Origin: an uncultured Catenibacillus sp.
GTDB lineage: Bacteria > Bacillota > Clostridia > Lachnospirales > Lachnospiraceae
DNA length: 64,000 nucleotides
Assembly: GCA_934339005.1 (NCBI GenBank)
Contig: CAKRHR010000006.1
Span: forward strand, 29,817-93,816
Direction of reading: 5' to 3'
Part shown: positions 52,282 through 61,208 of the stretch, one piece after another
How the letters are laid out: every line of letters begins with the position of its first letter
How positions within the stretch are numbered: position 1 is the first letter of the stretch
Notes under the pieces: model-generated
Told to the model about the DNA's origin: nothing
The model's input: the letters and a program-made list of their open reading frames with translations, nothing else
Databases searched by the model: none
Made by a program: the position numbers and the translations under genes

Positions 52282-53937
52282 TCAACTCATCCGTCCATGC
52301 TCGATGGAGTAAACCTTCTGTGCGATACGCATGGTTGACTGTCTGTGGGACACAAGCACAACTGTCTTTTCTGCTTTTTCTTCGTGCAGTGATTTTAAAA
52401 TCATAGCTTCATTCAGACTATCTAGGTTGCTTGTTGGCTCGTCTAAAAGCATCAGCGGTGCATCATGCAGAAATGCTCTGGCAAGTCCGATACGCTGACG
52501 CTCTCCGCCGGACAATGTATCACCAAGCTCACCCACCGGTGTATCGTATCCCTTTGGCAATGTCATAATAAAATCATGTACAGATGCCTTTTTGCAGGCT
52601 TCAATGATTTCCTCGTCTGTTGCATCTAATTTCGCAATTCGCAGATTATTTTTGATACTGTCATGGAACAAATGTGTTTCCTGGGTCACAAAACTTTCCA
52701 TGTCACGAAGATTTTTCGTATTAATTTCATTAATATTTTTTTCGGAAATCTCCACACTGCCCTCGTCAACTGTCCAGAAACGCATCAATAATTTTAACAA
52801 CGTTGACTTTCCGCTACCACTGCGGCCCGCAATACCAATCACTGTATTTTTCGGAATTTCCACAGACACATCGGATAAAATTTTCTCATCGCCATATGCA
52901 AAGTTGACATGTTTCATATCTGCGCCTTCAAATGTTACCTCCGGTTGACCTTTAATTTCTTCTACTGCAGGCATTTCATCCAGAATATCAAGCACACGGT
53001 TGCCTGCTGCAAATGTATTTTGCAATGTAGAACCAAGGGCTGCCAATGCCACGCAAGGGCCAAACGAACTCATCAATGCAATGACAGGAATTACCACACC
53101 TGCAAATGCCACCTGTCCATTTTGATAAAGCAGCGCAGCCACACCAAGCATTGTCAGATCAAAAAATAAAATCACACTGTTTGTAATCGCTGTATTTCGA
53201 CCTGACATCTTTTTCATGACTTCTTCTTCAATGCTCAAATCCTTTGTTTTCTGATTCATCTGGGTCAGACGCTCTTTCCCGTTGCCATACTGCTGTGTTT
53301 CAGAAAGTCCGCGAAGGCTGTCCAGAACAAAACCGGATAATTCACCGGATTTTGTTCTGAAACGCAGCCCCCTGTCACCGCTGGCTCTGGAAATCACAAG
53401 CGGAATCACCAGACCCACAACAACATAGGCAGCAAACGCCAGACAGCCAAGTCCCCAATGAAAACTGCCGATAAACAGACACATTAAAATAGTAAATAAA
53501 ATCGCAATCGCTGTCGGTGAAATCGTGTGTGCGTAAAACACCTCCAAAAGTTCAATATCAGATGTAATCACAGATATTAAATCACCTTTATCTCTGCCCT
53601 CAAGCTTTGCCGGACACAATTTGCGCAAGGCTTTAAAGACTTTATCGCGAATCAGGGCAAGTAGTTTAAATGCTATAAAATGATTACATGCCTGCTCTGC
53701 ATATCGAAGTCCTGCTCTGAAAAGTGCGCAAAGCACTGCAACTGTAAATATCACAGCCAACGATACTGTTGTGTCCACGCCAAGCACACTAAGCACCGCA
53801 TAACCGCCAAGAATTGTAATCAATGAGGCACACAAATGTCCCATCAGCCCCATCATAATCGCCATAACCATATAACCTTCCAGTGGTTTGACAAGCCCTA
53901 TCAAACGTTTCATGACTTCAAAACCGCTTCGTTTCAT
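52282..53937 (-). CDS. ABC exporter half-transporter, CydC-like
   Basis: A 551-residue fused permease/ATPase. Six membrane helices occupy about residues 1-310. The ATPase has Walker A GRSGSGKST, signature LSGGERQR, Walker B LMLLDEPTS, and a switch SHRQ. Its start overlaps the previous gene by four bases, so the two form a heterodimer. The pair resembles CydDC thiol exporters, but no cydAB is nearby, so drug or peptide export controlled by the upstream TetR protein is equally possible. Confidence 0.88.
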   Translation of the reverse strand: MKRSGFEVMKRLIGLVKPLEGYMVMAIMMGLMGHLCASLITILGGYAVLSVLGVDTTVSLAVIFTVAVLCALFRAGLRYAEQACNHFIAFKLLALIRDKVFKALRKLCPAKLEGRDKGDLISVITSDIELLEVFYAHTISPTAIAILFTILMCLFIGSFHWGLGCLAFAAYVVVGLVIPLVISRASGDRGLRFRTKSGELSGFVLDSLRGLSETQQYGNGKERLTQMNQKTKDLSIEEEVMKKMSGRNTAITNSVILFFDLTMLGVAALLYQNGQVAFAGVVIPVIALMSSFGPCVALAALGSTLQNTFAAGNRVLDILDEMPAVEEIKGQPEVTFEGADMKHVNFAYGDEKILSDVSVEIPKNTVIGIAGRSGSGKSTLLKLLMRFWTVDEGSVEISEKNINEINTKNLRDMESFVTQETHLFHDSIKNNLRIAKLDATDEEIIEACKKASVHDFIMTLPKGYDTPVGELGDTLSGGERQRIGLARAFLHDAPLMLLDEPTSNLDSLNEAMILKSLHEEKAEKTVVLVSHRQSTMRIAQKVYSIEHGRMS

Positions 53938-55682
53938 TTCGCCTCACCTGCCTTTTTATCGCAACCAAAATTCTCAAGATTTTGCTGCGCATACCATAAC
54001 CGGGCATACACATTATTTTTCTCAAGCAACATTTCATGGGTACCCTCCTCACAAATGTTACCTTTAGATAACACATAAATTTTATCCGCAGGTGTCACAT
54101 TTGCCAGTCGATGTGAAATCAAAATAACTGTCTTTGTTTTTGCCAGTTGGTGAATTTCACGCATAATATCATTTTCACTTTCCACATCAATATTGGAGGT
54201 TGCCTCATCAAATATGTACACCGGACTGTCATGCAGCAATGCCCTCGCAAGTGCCAGGCGCTGACACTGTCCACCTGATAAATTGCTGCCTTTTTCATTA
54301 ATCTGTGTATCCAAACCCTGCTCGCTTCGGATAAAATCTGCCAGATTCACACGTTCCAAAACCGCCATCAGAGTTTCATCAGATGCCGTCGAACAGCCCA
54401 TGTGCAGATTATCCCGTACCGTACCTTTAAAAAGATAACTTTGATGACTGACATATGTGATATGCTGCATCAGACTTGCTTCGGATATTTCTGAAAATTC
54501 TTTGCCGCCAATCGTCACATGCCCTGTGTAACCTTTATTTCTGCCCATCAAAAGACTTGCAATCGTCGATTTACCACAGCCGCTCTCACCAACAAGTGCC
54601 GTAAAACTGCCCTGCTGCAACTTCAAATTGACACCATGCAAAATCTCTCTGTCTTTCTCATAACCAAAATGTACATTCTCACAAACAATATCGCCCTTCA
54701 CCGGACAATCCACTTTATCCGCCTGCGCCTCCTCAGGTAAATCAAGCAATTTGAAAATCTTATCGCTCGCCGCCATACCATTCATGGCAATGTGGAAAAA
54801 TGAACCAAGCTGGCGCATCGGGATAAAGAAATCTGCCGCAAGTAAAATAATCAAAAGGCAACCTGCCAAATCCACATAACCGGCCCTAAACTGCGTTACC
54901 GCCAGAATCATACCAAGCGCTGCACCGCCGTACGCAATAAAATCCATAATCGTAATGGAATTTAACTGCATTGTTAGCACTTTCATTGTGATTTTTCTGA
55001 ATTTTTCCGCTTCCACGTTCATTTCCTGATTTTTATATGCGTCCGACTGATAAATTTTTAAAGTTGTCAGCCCCTGAAGATTTTCGAGAAACGTATCGCC
55101 AAGTGCTGTATACTGTCCCCAGTATTTTGAAAGCAATTTTTTCGCCCATGTCTGTACTGCAGCAATGGCAATCGGGATGAGTGGCACGCACACAAGCAAT
55201 ACAATGGCTGAAGGCATGTTGATAAAGCACATATAGACAAATAATGTCATTGGTGCCAGCATTGCATAGAAAAACTGCGGCATATATGCCCCGAAATAAG
55301 TTTCCAACTGGTCCACACCTTCCACTGCCACCTGCACAACCTCTGAAGTCTGCACTTGCTCTTTGTAGGATGTGCCCAGATGCAATAACTTTTCATATAT
55401 TTTTTCACGCAGTACCTGTTTCACCGTTTTAGAAGATAAAAAACTCATTCTTGAAGCACCAATCGCACAGATACAGCGTACAATCAGCGCACCAACTGCA
55501 ATCAATAACGTGACAGTCAGTGTCTTTGTTTCACTGTTACCTTTGAATAATCCTGCCAGAAACAGCGTGATAAATGTCATCATTGTGATATTTGCCGCCA
55601 GTGATATCCACTGAAATATCACATTGCCGATGATATAACGCCTGCTCTCCGGCACCATATTCAGTAATCTTGTCTTAATCAT
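53934..55682 (-). CDS. ABC exporter half-transporter, CydD-like
   Basis: A 582-residue fused permease/ATPase, partner of the downstream gene. Six helices are followed by an ATPase with GESGCGKST, LSGGQCQR and VYIFDEATS. The conserved acidic residue after Walker B is present in EATS, so this half is probably catalytically competent. The start follows the TetR gene by about 120 bases on the same strand. Confidence 0.88.
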   Translation of the reverse strand: MIKTRLLNMVPESRRYIIGNVIFQWISLAANITMMTFITLFLAGLFKGNSETKTLTVTLLIAVGALIVRCICAIGASRMSFLSSKTVKQVLREKIYEKLLHLGTSYKEQVQTSEVVQVAVEGVDQLETYFGAYMPQFFYAMLAPMTLFVYMCFINMPSAIVLLVCVPLIPIAIAAVQTWAKKLLSKYWGQYTALGDTFLENLQGLTTLKIYQSDAYKNQEMNVEAEKFRKITMKVLTMQLNSITIMDFIAYGGAALGMILAVTQFRAGYVDLAGCLLIILLAADFFIPMRQLGSFFHIAMNGMAASDKIFKLLDLPEEAQADKVDCPVKGDIVCENVHFGYEKDREILHGVNLKLQQGSFTALVGESGCGKSTIASLLMGRNKGYTGHVTIGGKEFSEISEASLMQHITYVSHQSYLFKGTVRDNLHMGCSTASDETLMAVLERVNLADFIRSEQGLDTQINEKGSNLSGGQCQRLALARALLHDSPVYIFDEATSNIDVESENDIMREIHQLAKTKTVILISHRLANVTPADKIYVLSKGNICEEGTHEMLLEKNNVYARLWYAQQNLENFGCDKKAGEAK

Positions 55683-55801
55683 TTGTTTTTGTTCACCCTT
55701 TCATCTCGTATTATACTCTGTAATTTAGGAAATAACTTGAATAGCACTTATCTGTAAATAAATGCCGCAGTAGTATATTACTGTGCATCACTGCGTATTT
55801 T

Positions 55802-56500
55802 TCACGCATATATAACTGTATTTTCTGAATGTTCTGTAAAAATCGACTCACACACACCATGCACCATCCAACGCAGCACATTTTTATAATCCGAACCCAT
55901 GCTTTTACGAATCTGATATGTAAAAATCAATCCCATTACCGCATGCCGGGCCTCGTTTTGAGATACCTTCAACTTTCCCTGACTCAGGTAGGTATCAACA
56001 AGCTTTAAAATCATCTGGTTACGCTGTGCAAAAAAGTCTGGAATCTGTGACTCGATAATCGCCGGTGCATCATTGGTCCAAAATGTTTCAAGTTTGCTCT
56101 TTGAAATCGCCTCTGAGCTTTGAAAAATTGCTTTGTATAATTTTTCTTCAAGCAATTCTGTATGCTCAAAAATCGGAATTTTTTCTTTATCAGACATATC
56201 ATCATTTACGCAATTTGCGCATGTGTTTTCCATGTAATCTAATTTTTCACTTTGAGAAACCTTTAAAATTTCGATTGAAGGTGCAAACATGCGATGATGT
56301 TCCCGCATAAGCATTTCAAAAAACAACTGCTCCTTACTCTCGTAAAATTTATAAAAAGCACCTTTGGATATACCTGCAATTGTCGTCAATGCTTCAACTT
56401 TAATGTCTTTATACGCTGATGTTGCCGCGATTTCTTCTGCAGCCGCCAAAAGTCGCTCTCGAATCTGCATTTTTTCTTCATCTGAAAAAGCAATTGGCAT
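55802..56500 (-). CDS. TetR/AcrR family transcriptional regulator of the ABC exporter
   Basis: 232 residues from the ATG at 56498-56500 (MPIAFSDEEKM), which AGGAGGTG precedes; an ATG 39 bases upstream is in frame but has no site. The helix-turn-helix is IKVEALTTIAGISKGAFYKFYESKEQLF, typical of TetR. It precedes the two exporter genes on the same strand and has a palindrome over its own -10 region, which implies autoregulation and control of the exporter. Confidence 0.9.
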   Translation of the reverse strand: MPIAFSDEEKMQIRERLLAAAEEIAATSAYKDIKVEALTTIAGISKGAFYKFYESKEQLFFEMLMREHHRMFAPSIEILKVSQSEKLDYMENTCANCVNDDMSDKEKIPIFEHTELLEEKLYKAIFQSSEAISKSKLETFWTNDAPAIIESQIPDFFAQRNQMILKLVDTYLSQGKLKVSQNEARHAVMGLIFTYQIRKSMGSDYKNVLRWMVHGVCESIFTEHSENTVIYA

Positions 56501-56541
56501 TCTTTCACCTCCTGTGACTCGATTCATATTTTTGGTCACAG

Positions 56542-56572
56542 TTAGTATATACTAATCCGTGTTTGTTGTCAA
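56542..56572 (-). promoter_or_regulatory. sigma-A promoter with palindromic TetR operator
   Basis: Minus strand TTGACA (56567-56572), 17 bases, TATACT (56544-56549). The perfect palindrome TTAGTATATACTAA at 56542-56555 covers the -10. A second inverted repeat GTGAC/GTCAC flanks the start region downstream. Confidence 0.85.
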
Positions 56573-56621
56573 TAATATAAATTAGATAGATGTATCCACA
56601 AAAATTCATTTTTTGCCATAA

Positions 56622-56670
56622 AAAACGAACCCGGAATGCAACTAAGTATTCTTCATTCCGGGTTCGTTTT
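56622..56670. terminator. bidirectional terminator after the DUF3793 gene
   Basis: A 17-bp perfect stem pairs AAAACGAACCCGGAATG at 56622-56638 with 56654-56670, with T-runs on both strands. Confidence 0.9.
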
Positions 56671-56696
56671 GTAGAAATATAAATGACATTATTTTT

Positions 56697-57248
56697 TTAG
56701 CAGCTCACCACAAGATGCTCCATTGAATTGTATCTTCTGTAATTTTCGCAATACGCTTTTGTGCACTGTTTGTACTGTTCAAATTTACGTTTTGCCGCAT
56801 TCTCATCGCCGTACACCTTCCATGTACCGACACATTTTGCATTTTTTGCATCATTGCAGATAAAACCTTCCACATCCTCTGACGGATATCCTAAAAACAA
56901 TCCGATTTCATGAGGAAATGTATCATCCATATTCAACCGGCGCACCAGTTCAATCACACAACGGTTGTAATCCTCTACAGGATAATTTTTTGATTTCAAA
57001 ATCTTCACTGCAGTCGGTTCCTGAAGGTCTTTTGCAAGGCGTTCCGGGCGGTACATATAGACAAGTATTCTGTTTTTCACAATCTTAACAGGAATCATGC
57101 GGATGCCTTTGCATACAAAACGCTGATTAATACTGCGGATGCTTTCTGTTAATGATTTTTTATCTTCCTTTGGACATGTAAATAATGTGCCTGTTTTCAA
57201 TCCCGCCATTGTTGGGGAACATTGCGCTACAATTAATTCTTCAGACAT
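56697..57248 (-). CDS. DUF3793 family protein
   Basis: A 183-residue soluble protein with the DUF3793 core: FPHEIGLFLGYPSEDVEGFICNDAKNAKCVGTWKVYGDENAAKRKFEQYKQCT. In Clostridia this family is commonly found with ferrous-iron transport and flavodoxin genes; none is adjacent here. Cysteines near the N-terminus (VAQCSPT) and the TFPHE segment are conserved features. The function is unknown. A DtxR-like box lies upstream. Confidence 0.85.
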   Translation of the reverse strand: MSEELIVAQCSPTMAGLKTGTLFTCPKEDKKSLTESIRSINQRFVCKGIRMIPVKIVKNRILVYMYRPERLAKDLQEPTAVKILKSKNYPVEDYNRCVIELVRRLNMDDTFPHEIGLFLGYPSEDVEGFICNDAKNAKCVGTWKVYGDENAAKRKFEQYKQCTKAYCENYRRYNSMEHLVVSC

Positions 57249-57314
57249 GGATTACACCTCTTTTAATAAAAGCTTTTTATCGTTATTATTGCATTTTGAT
57301 GGATTTTCTGACCG

Positions 57315-57335
57315 TTTAGTTAGTTTTGCCTAATC
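57315..57335 (-). promoter_or_regulatory. candidate DtxR/IdeR-type iron box upstream of DUF3793
   Basis: Minus strand TTAGGCAAAACTAACTAAA resembles the TTAGG-N9-CCTAA iron box, 65 bases before the gene. Further TTAGTTA/TAACT clusters lie at 57398-57430. The 495-base gap 57249-57743 also has TGCCAT/ATGGCA (57352-57371) and CCGGATA/TATCCGG (57554-57583) hairpins and no gene. Confidence 0.35.
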
Positions 57336-57743
57336 TTCAGATAAAATAAAATGCCATCTATTTCAATGGCACTTTATTCGTTGTTTATTGGGGGGGTTAG
57401 TTTATTGTAGTTAGTTATTTCTAACTGTTTATAAGGTAACATATCCATGCTTGTTTTGTCAATATTATTTTTTCATTTTTTAAGGGATTTATAAACAATT
57501 TTTTCATTATACAAGGAACGCAAGCTATCCATTAGTTTTGCGCCAATGTGTTTCCGGATAAAATATCTGACTGAAATATCCGGATGAAATTTGTGAATTT
57601 TTGAAAGATTTAATATTTACAGGTAATCATTTATCTATGATAATTGTTTAAAATGTGATATAATGTGAACAATTAGCGAAGTATTTTCGAGCTTAGTGGG
57701 GACACGCTTTAATACTTTTAGCAAGAACATGGAGGAATTAAAA

Positions 57744-58532
57744 GTGAATAAACTTGCAACAAACCATATCGAAATCACTCTGGACTTGTTTCAGGAGGGT
57801 ATGGATGCCATCAGCAATAAGCGCTATAAGGCGCTGCTTAGAAAAATCGTCATTGCCGCTGCTGCCATCTTCGCACTTGTCGGACTGTACACATATTATA
57901 AAGGTGCCAGCCTTTTCTATCTCATATGTGAATTCGTGATTATTGTACTTTTGTGCGTATACATTCTCGTATTTATGCCACGCTCAGCCCGCAAGAAAAA
58001 CTACAGAGGCATGGTTCAGCGTGCAAACGGCGATACACCAAGAAGAACCCTTGATTTCTTCAATGATCATCTCGTCATTTATGCAGAAGCCGGCCGCAAC
58101 ACAAATGTCGGCTACGATGAAATCTCTGAAATCGTGGAAACTAAAGAACTCTGGGTATTAAACTGCAAAGACAATACCGGCGTGCTTGTCAGCAAAGATG
58201 GTTTTTCCATGGGTGACTTTGAAACCGTCAGACCTTTCATCGAAAAAGTCATTGAAGAAACACCTAAAACAGAAAAGACTGCACCAACACTGCAGTTAAA
58301 CGCAAAATCCACAAATTCTGACAATGGTGGTAATAGTAGCAACGGCGGCACATCCAAACATTTATCCCTGGCAGATATTGCCAACCGTTCTTACATCCAT
58401 GAAGATGAGATGGATGATGAGGACGAAGATAATGAAGAAAATGCAGATGACGAAAACTCAGATAATCATGAGATTTCAAATGATGAAAATTTATCTGCTG
58501 AAACGACTGATAATGATGATACAAACAACTAA
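57744..58532 (+). CDS. two-helix membrane protein with YcxB-like domain
   Basis: Read from GTG at 57744, with GGAGG eight bases before it, giving 262 residues; in-frame ATGs at 57730 and upstream lie in or before that site. Two membrane helices span about residues 33-73. The following 100 residues (DFFNDHLVIYAEAGRNTNVGYDEISEIVETKELWVL) match the YcxB-like cytoplasmic domain. The tail is a long acidic, Asn/Asp/Glu-rich disordered stretch. The function is unknown. Confidence 0.8.
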   Translation: MNKLATNHIEITLDLFQEGMDAISNKRYKALLRKIVIAAAAIFALVGLYTYYKGASLFYLICEFVIIVLLCVYILVFMPRSARKKNYRGMVQRANGDTPRRTLDFFNDHLVIYAEAGRNTNVGYDEISEIVETKELWVLNCKDNTGVLVSKDGFSMGDFETVRPFIEKVIEETPKTEKTAPTLQLNAKSTNSDNGGNSSNGGTSKHLSLADIANRSYIHEDEMDDEDEDNEENADDENSDNHEISNDENLSAETTDNDDTNN

Positions 58533-58591
58533 TTAATTCGTTACTCTTTAATTGCACATTCATCTACAGTTAAATTTCAGATATCATATTC

Positions 58592-58648
58592 AAAAAGTGC
58601 CGAATACATAAGCTATTTTTTAAGCTTGCGTATTCGGCACTTTTTTAT
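58592..58648. terminator. bidirectional terminator
   Basis: AAAAAGTGCCGAATAC at 58592-58607 pairs with 58630-58645, with AGCT/AGCT inside, and is followed by TTTTT on the plus strand. Confidence 0.9.
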
Positions 58649-60213
58649 TTCAATTTTTCATGCTTATCCTCTAACACCAACCCTTCACTTGTCAATCGAT
58701 ACACTTTATCACACACTTCATCAATATATTTTCGGTCATGTGATATGCTGATAATTGCACCGGGAAATTCTGCGAGCATATTTCGAATGACCGGCCCTGA
58801 CAGCGGCGAAAAATTTCGTGTTGGCTCATCCAAAATAAGCACATTGGCTTCGGATAGGCTCATTTTTAACAATAAAACCTTCGCCTTTTGTCCACCGGAC
58901 AACTCACGAATAGGATGCGCCATCTCATCTGCAGTATATTTAAGTGAGCCTAAACGTGTTCTGATTTTTGTAATTTCATCTTTATCCCCGGACCTGCTCA
59001 GATAGTCCACCGGTGTCACATCAAGATTTAACAAATCCTCATAATTTTGCGGCATATATGCAGCCTGTAAATCTTTTCGCTCAAGAAGCTCATCCGCGAT
59101 TTTCCGAAGCAAAGTTGTTTTTCCTGTACCATTTGTACCTACAATACAAATTTTTTCTGAACCACGAACCCTTAAGAAAATATCCCTTGCTAAGATTCTC
59201 GACTGCTGCAAATCTCCCGGAGTTCGCAATTCCTTCAAATTATACTCAATCACAGTTTTACCAGCAGGTATCGCTGATGTCTTGGTGCCTATTGTAAATG
59301 CGATGGCTTCCTCCTGCTCTGGCATCTCTGTCATTTTCTCATCCTCACGTTCAAAACGCTTTGCCATGGCTTTAACTGTATGCATCTTATCCTTTAGATT
59401 TTTTGCCTCTGCCGGATTTTGCCTTGACACAGTAGCCTGTGCATGCTCAACACTCTGATAGACATGCCGATATTTCTCATCTCTGATTTTCTTTTCCCGA
59501 CGATCATTCAATGCCCGTTGTTCCTGACGTTTAAATAATCCCAATCTTTCTTCTACATACTGCCGGTACGGCATTTTCGCAACCGTATATCTGCTTTTTG
59601 TCTTTCGCCGAATTTGCTCAATATGTATCACCATATTAGCTGTATTTTCAATCAGAACTTCATCATGAGAAATAAATAAAACAATATGTTTCCACTCACA
59701 AATCAATTTTTCCAACAATTCTAATGTCGTAATATCAATATCATTGGAGGGTTCATCTAAAAGCAACACTGTTGGCTGCTGCATAAGTATGCGCATAAGC
59801 TGCATTTTGATCTTCTCTCCACCAGATAAACTATCTACGCTTTGTTCTCCGTAAAAGAAATCCTTCGCCACACCAAACCGATTTGCCAGACTGGCTAAAT
59901 CCTTCGGTGTCTGATTCCAGAAAATTTCATCCTCTGAGAAAAATTCATAAACACTTTTTGCTTTATCTGCCTCAGGCAATTCCTGTGGCAAATAGCAAAG
60001 CCGCTCATTACCAAGTATCCTTTCGCCTTTTGCCTCTACATAGTCCTCTGTTAATTCAGGATTATATATCCATTTTAACAGCGTCGATTTGCCATTACCT
60101 TCCTCACCGATAATGACTGCTTTATCTCCATCATTTAATACTAAATGAAAATCCTCCAGTATGTGCCGAAAATCTTTCTTGTGTAAAATATTTAATCCAT
60201 TAATTTGTAACAT
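58645..60213 (-). CDS. ABC-F family ATPase (ribosome protection/translation factor type)
   Basis: A 522-residue protein from the ATG at 60211-60213, with AAGGAGG eight bases ahead. Two ATPase domains are present: Walker A GEEGNGKST and GTNGTGKTT, signatures LSGGEKIK and LSGGQKAK, Walker B LLLDEPSND and LILDEPTRN. There are no membrane helices. The linker between them is long, helical and basic. Such proteins act on the ribosome E site, and several give resistance to lincosamides, pleuromutilins or macrolides. A terminator and alternative pairings in the leader favour an inducible resistance-type role. Confidence 0.88.
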   Translation of the reverse strand: MLQINGLNILHKKDFRHILEDFHLVLNDGDKAVIIGEEGNGKSTLLKWIYNPELTEDYVEAKGERILGNERLCYLPQELPEADKAKSVYEFFSEDEIFWNQTPKDLASLANRFGVAKDFFYGEQSVDSLSGGEKIKMQLMRILMQQPTVLLLDEPSNDIDITTLELLEKLICEWKHIVLFISHDEVLIENTANMVIHIEQIRRKTKSRYTVAKMPYRQYVEERLGLFKRQEQRALNDRREKKIRDEKYRHVYQSVEHAQATVSRQNPAEAKNLKDKMHTVKAMAKRFEREDEKMTEMPEQEEAIAFTIGTKTSAIPAGKTVIEYNLKELRTPGDLQQSRILARDIFLRVRGSEKICIVGTNGTGKTTLLRKIADELLERKDLQAAYMPQNYEDLLNLDVTPVDYLSRSGDKDEITKIRTRLGSLKYTADEMAHPIRELSGGQKAKVLLLKMSLSEANVLILDEPTRNFSPLSGPVIRNMLAEFPGAIISISHDRKYIDEVCDKVYRLTSEGLVLEDKHEKLK

Positions 60214-60250
60214 AAAAGCCTCCTTGCCTGTTTCGACAGCCACCTTTATA

Positions 60251-60310
60251 AAATAAAAACAGCCTGCTTTGCATACGCAAAACAGACTCGCAAAAACAGA
60301 CCTTTATTTA
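60251..60310 (-). promoter_or_regulatory. probable transcription attenuator in the ABC-F leader
   Basis: Minus strand CTGTTTTGC (60277-60285) pairs with GCAAAGCAG (60264-60272) and runs into TTTTTATTTT, an intrinsic terminator about 40 bases before the start. An upstream copy TCTGTTTTTGCG could pair with the same 3' arm instead, an antiterminator. A minimal ORF ATGACAGTTTGA lies upstream. The gap 60214-60832 also holds repeat copies I and J. Confidence 0.6.
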
Positions 60311-60380
60311 CTATTCTTAAATATCTCAAACTGTCATAAAATGTATAAAATACTATATGTATGACATTTTAATACGTTTT

Positions 60381-60473
60381 CGATATTCAGTGTGTTAATA
60401 AATCTAAAATTTTTGAATTACGCATCTGTGCACGCATAATTAAATTTCAGATTTTTAACACTTACATCATATA
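60381..60473 (-). repeat. dispersed palindromic repeat, copy I
   Basis: Minus strand GATGTAAGTGTTAAAAATCT, inner stem ATTATGC/GCGTAAT, then TTTTAGATTTATTAACACAC and a degenerate outer arm ending GAATATC. The outer stem keeps pairing although AAGTCT has become AAATCT and AGACTT has become AGATTT. Confidence 0.75.
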
Positions 60474-60748
60474 AACAAAGGAAATGATATTTGCGATAAT
60501 CTAATTTAAGCGTACACATACCAAAAACACATCCAGATATGTAACTAGACGAACTCAATAGAACGAACAAAGATATGTTAATTCTACTCAAATACATCTT
60601 TCTCATCATATACATATTTTCCGGATGCCAACCATTTAAAATCGTCTATCTCTACAGGACTTTTCAAATATATGTGTTTCACCTAAACCAAATTATCTGT
60701 TACTCATTTCCTCACCTATACACAAACTGTGTTCTTTCTGTAATATTA

Positions 60749-60789
60749 TGATATGAGTGTCAAAAGTAACTTTTGCCACTTACATCTTA
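60749..60789 (+). repeat. dispersed palindromic repeat, short form, copy J
   Basis: GATATGAGTGTCAAAAGT is followed by two bases and then CTTTTGCCACTTACATC, its near-exact complement. It shows that the arm is a terminal inverted repeat. Confidence 0.7.
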
Positions 60790-60832
60790 TTATAATTATT
60801 TACCATCACATGAACAGTATAGCACCTGTCAT

Positions 60833-61189
60833 TTAGTGTGACAAGCACTTTTCTTCCCATTCTGCCTCTTTAAATCCAACTAAAATCTTATCATCATCAA
60901 TGAGTAGTGGGCGCTTTACAAGCATACCATCCGTCGCAAGTAGCCTTAACTGCTCATCTTCACTCATTGTCGGAAGCTTGTCCTTTAACTGCATACTTTT
61001 ATATAAAAGCCCACTTGTATTAAAAAACTTTTTCAATGGCAATCCACTCTTTGCATGCCATTCTTTAAGTTCTTCATATGTTGGATTCGCTTCCACGATA
61101 TGTCGGTCTGTATATTCGACCTGATGTGCATCTAACCATTTCTTTGCTTTCTGGCATGTGGAACATTTGGGATATTCTATAAATAACAT
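60833..61189 (-). CDS. ArsC/Spx family (thioredoxin-fold) protein
   Basis: A 118-residue protein. CSTCQKAKKWLDAHQVEY gives the N-terminal CxxC, and VKRPLLIDDDKILVGF the conserved family C-terminal part. It is close to the YffB/arsenate reductase-like branch rather than Spx proper. The substrate is unknown. It is followed by a GNAT gene on the same strand. Confidence 0.88.
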   Translation of the reverse strand: MLFIEYPKCSTCQKAKKWLDAHQVEYTDRHIVEANPTYEELKEWHAKSGLPLKKFFNTSGLLYKSMQLKDKLPTMSEDEQLRLLATDGMLVKRPLLIDDDKILVGFKEAEWEEKCLSH

Positions 61190-61208
61190 TGTATTCTCCT
61201 CCTCATAT

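Noticed and set aside
52282..55682. Certain assignment of the ABC pair as cydDC
   Set aside because: Domain architecture fits, but no cytochrome bd genes are nearby, and the TetR context fits drug exporters equally well.
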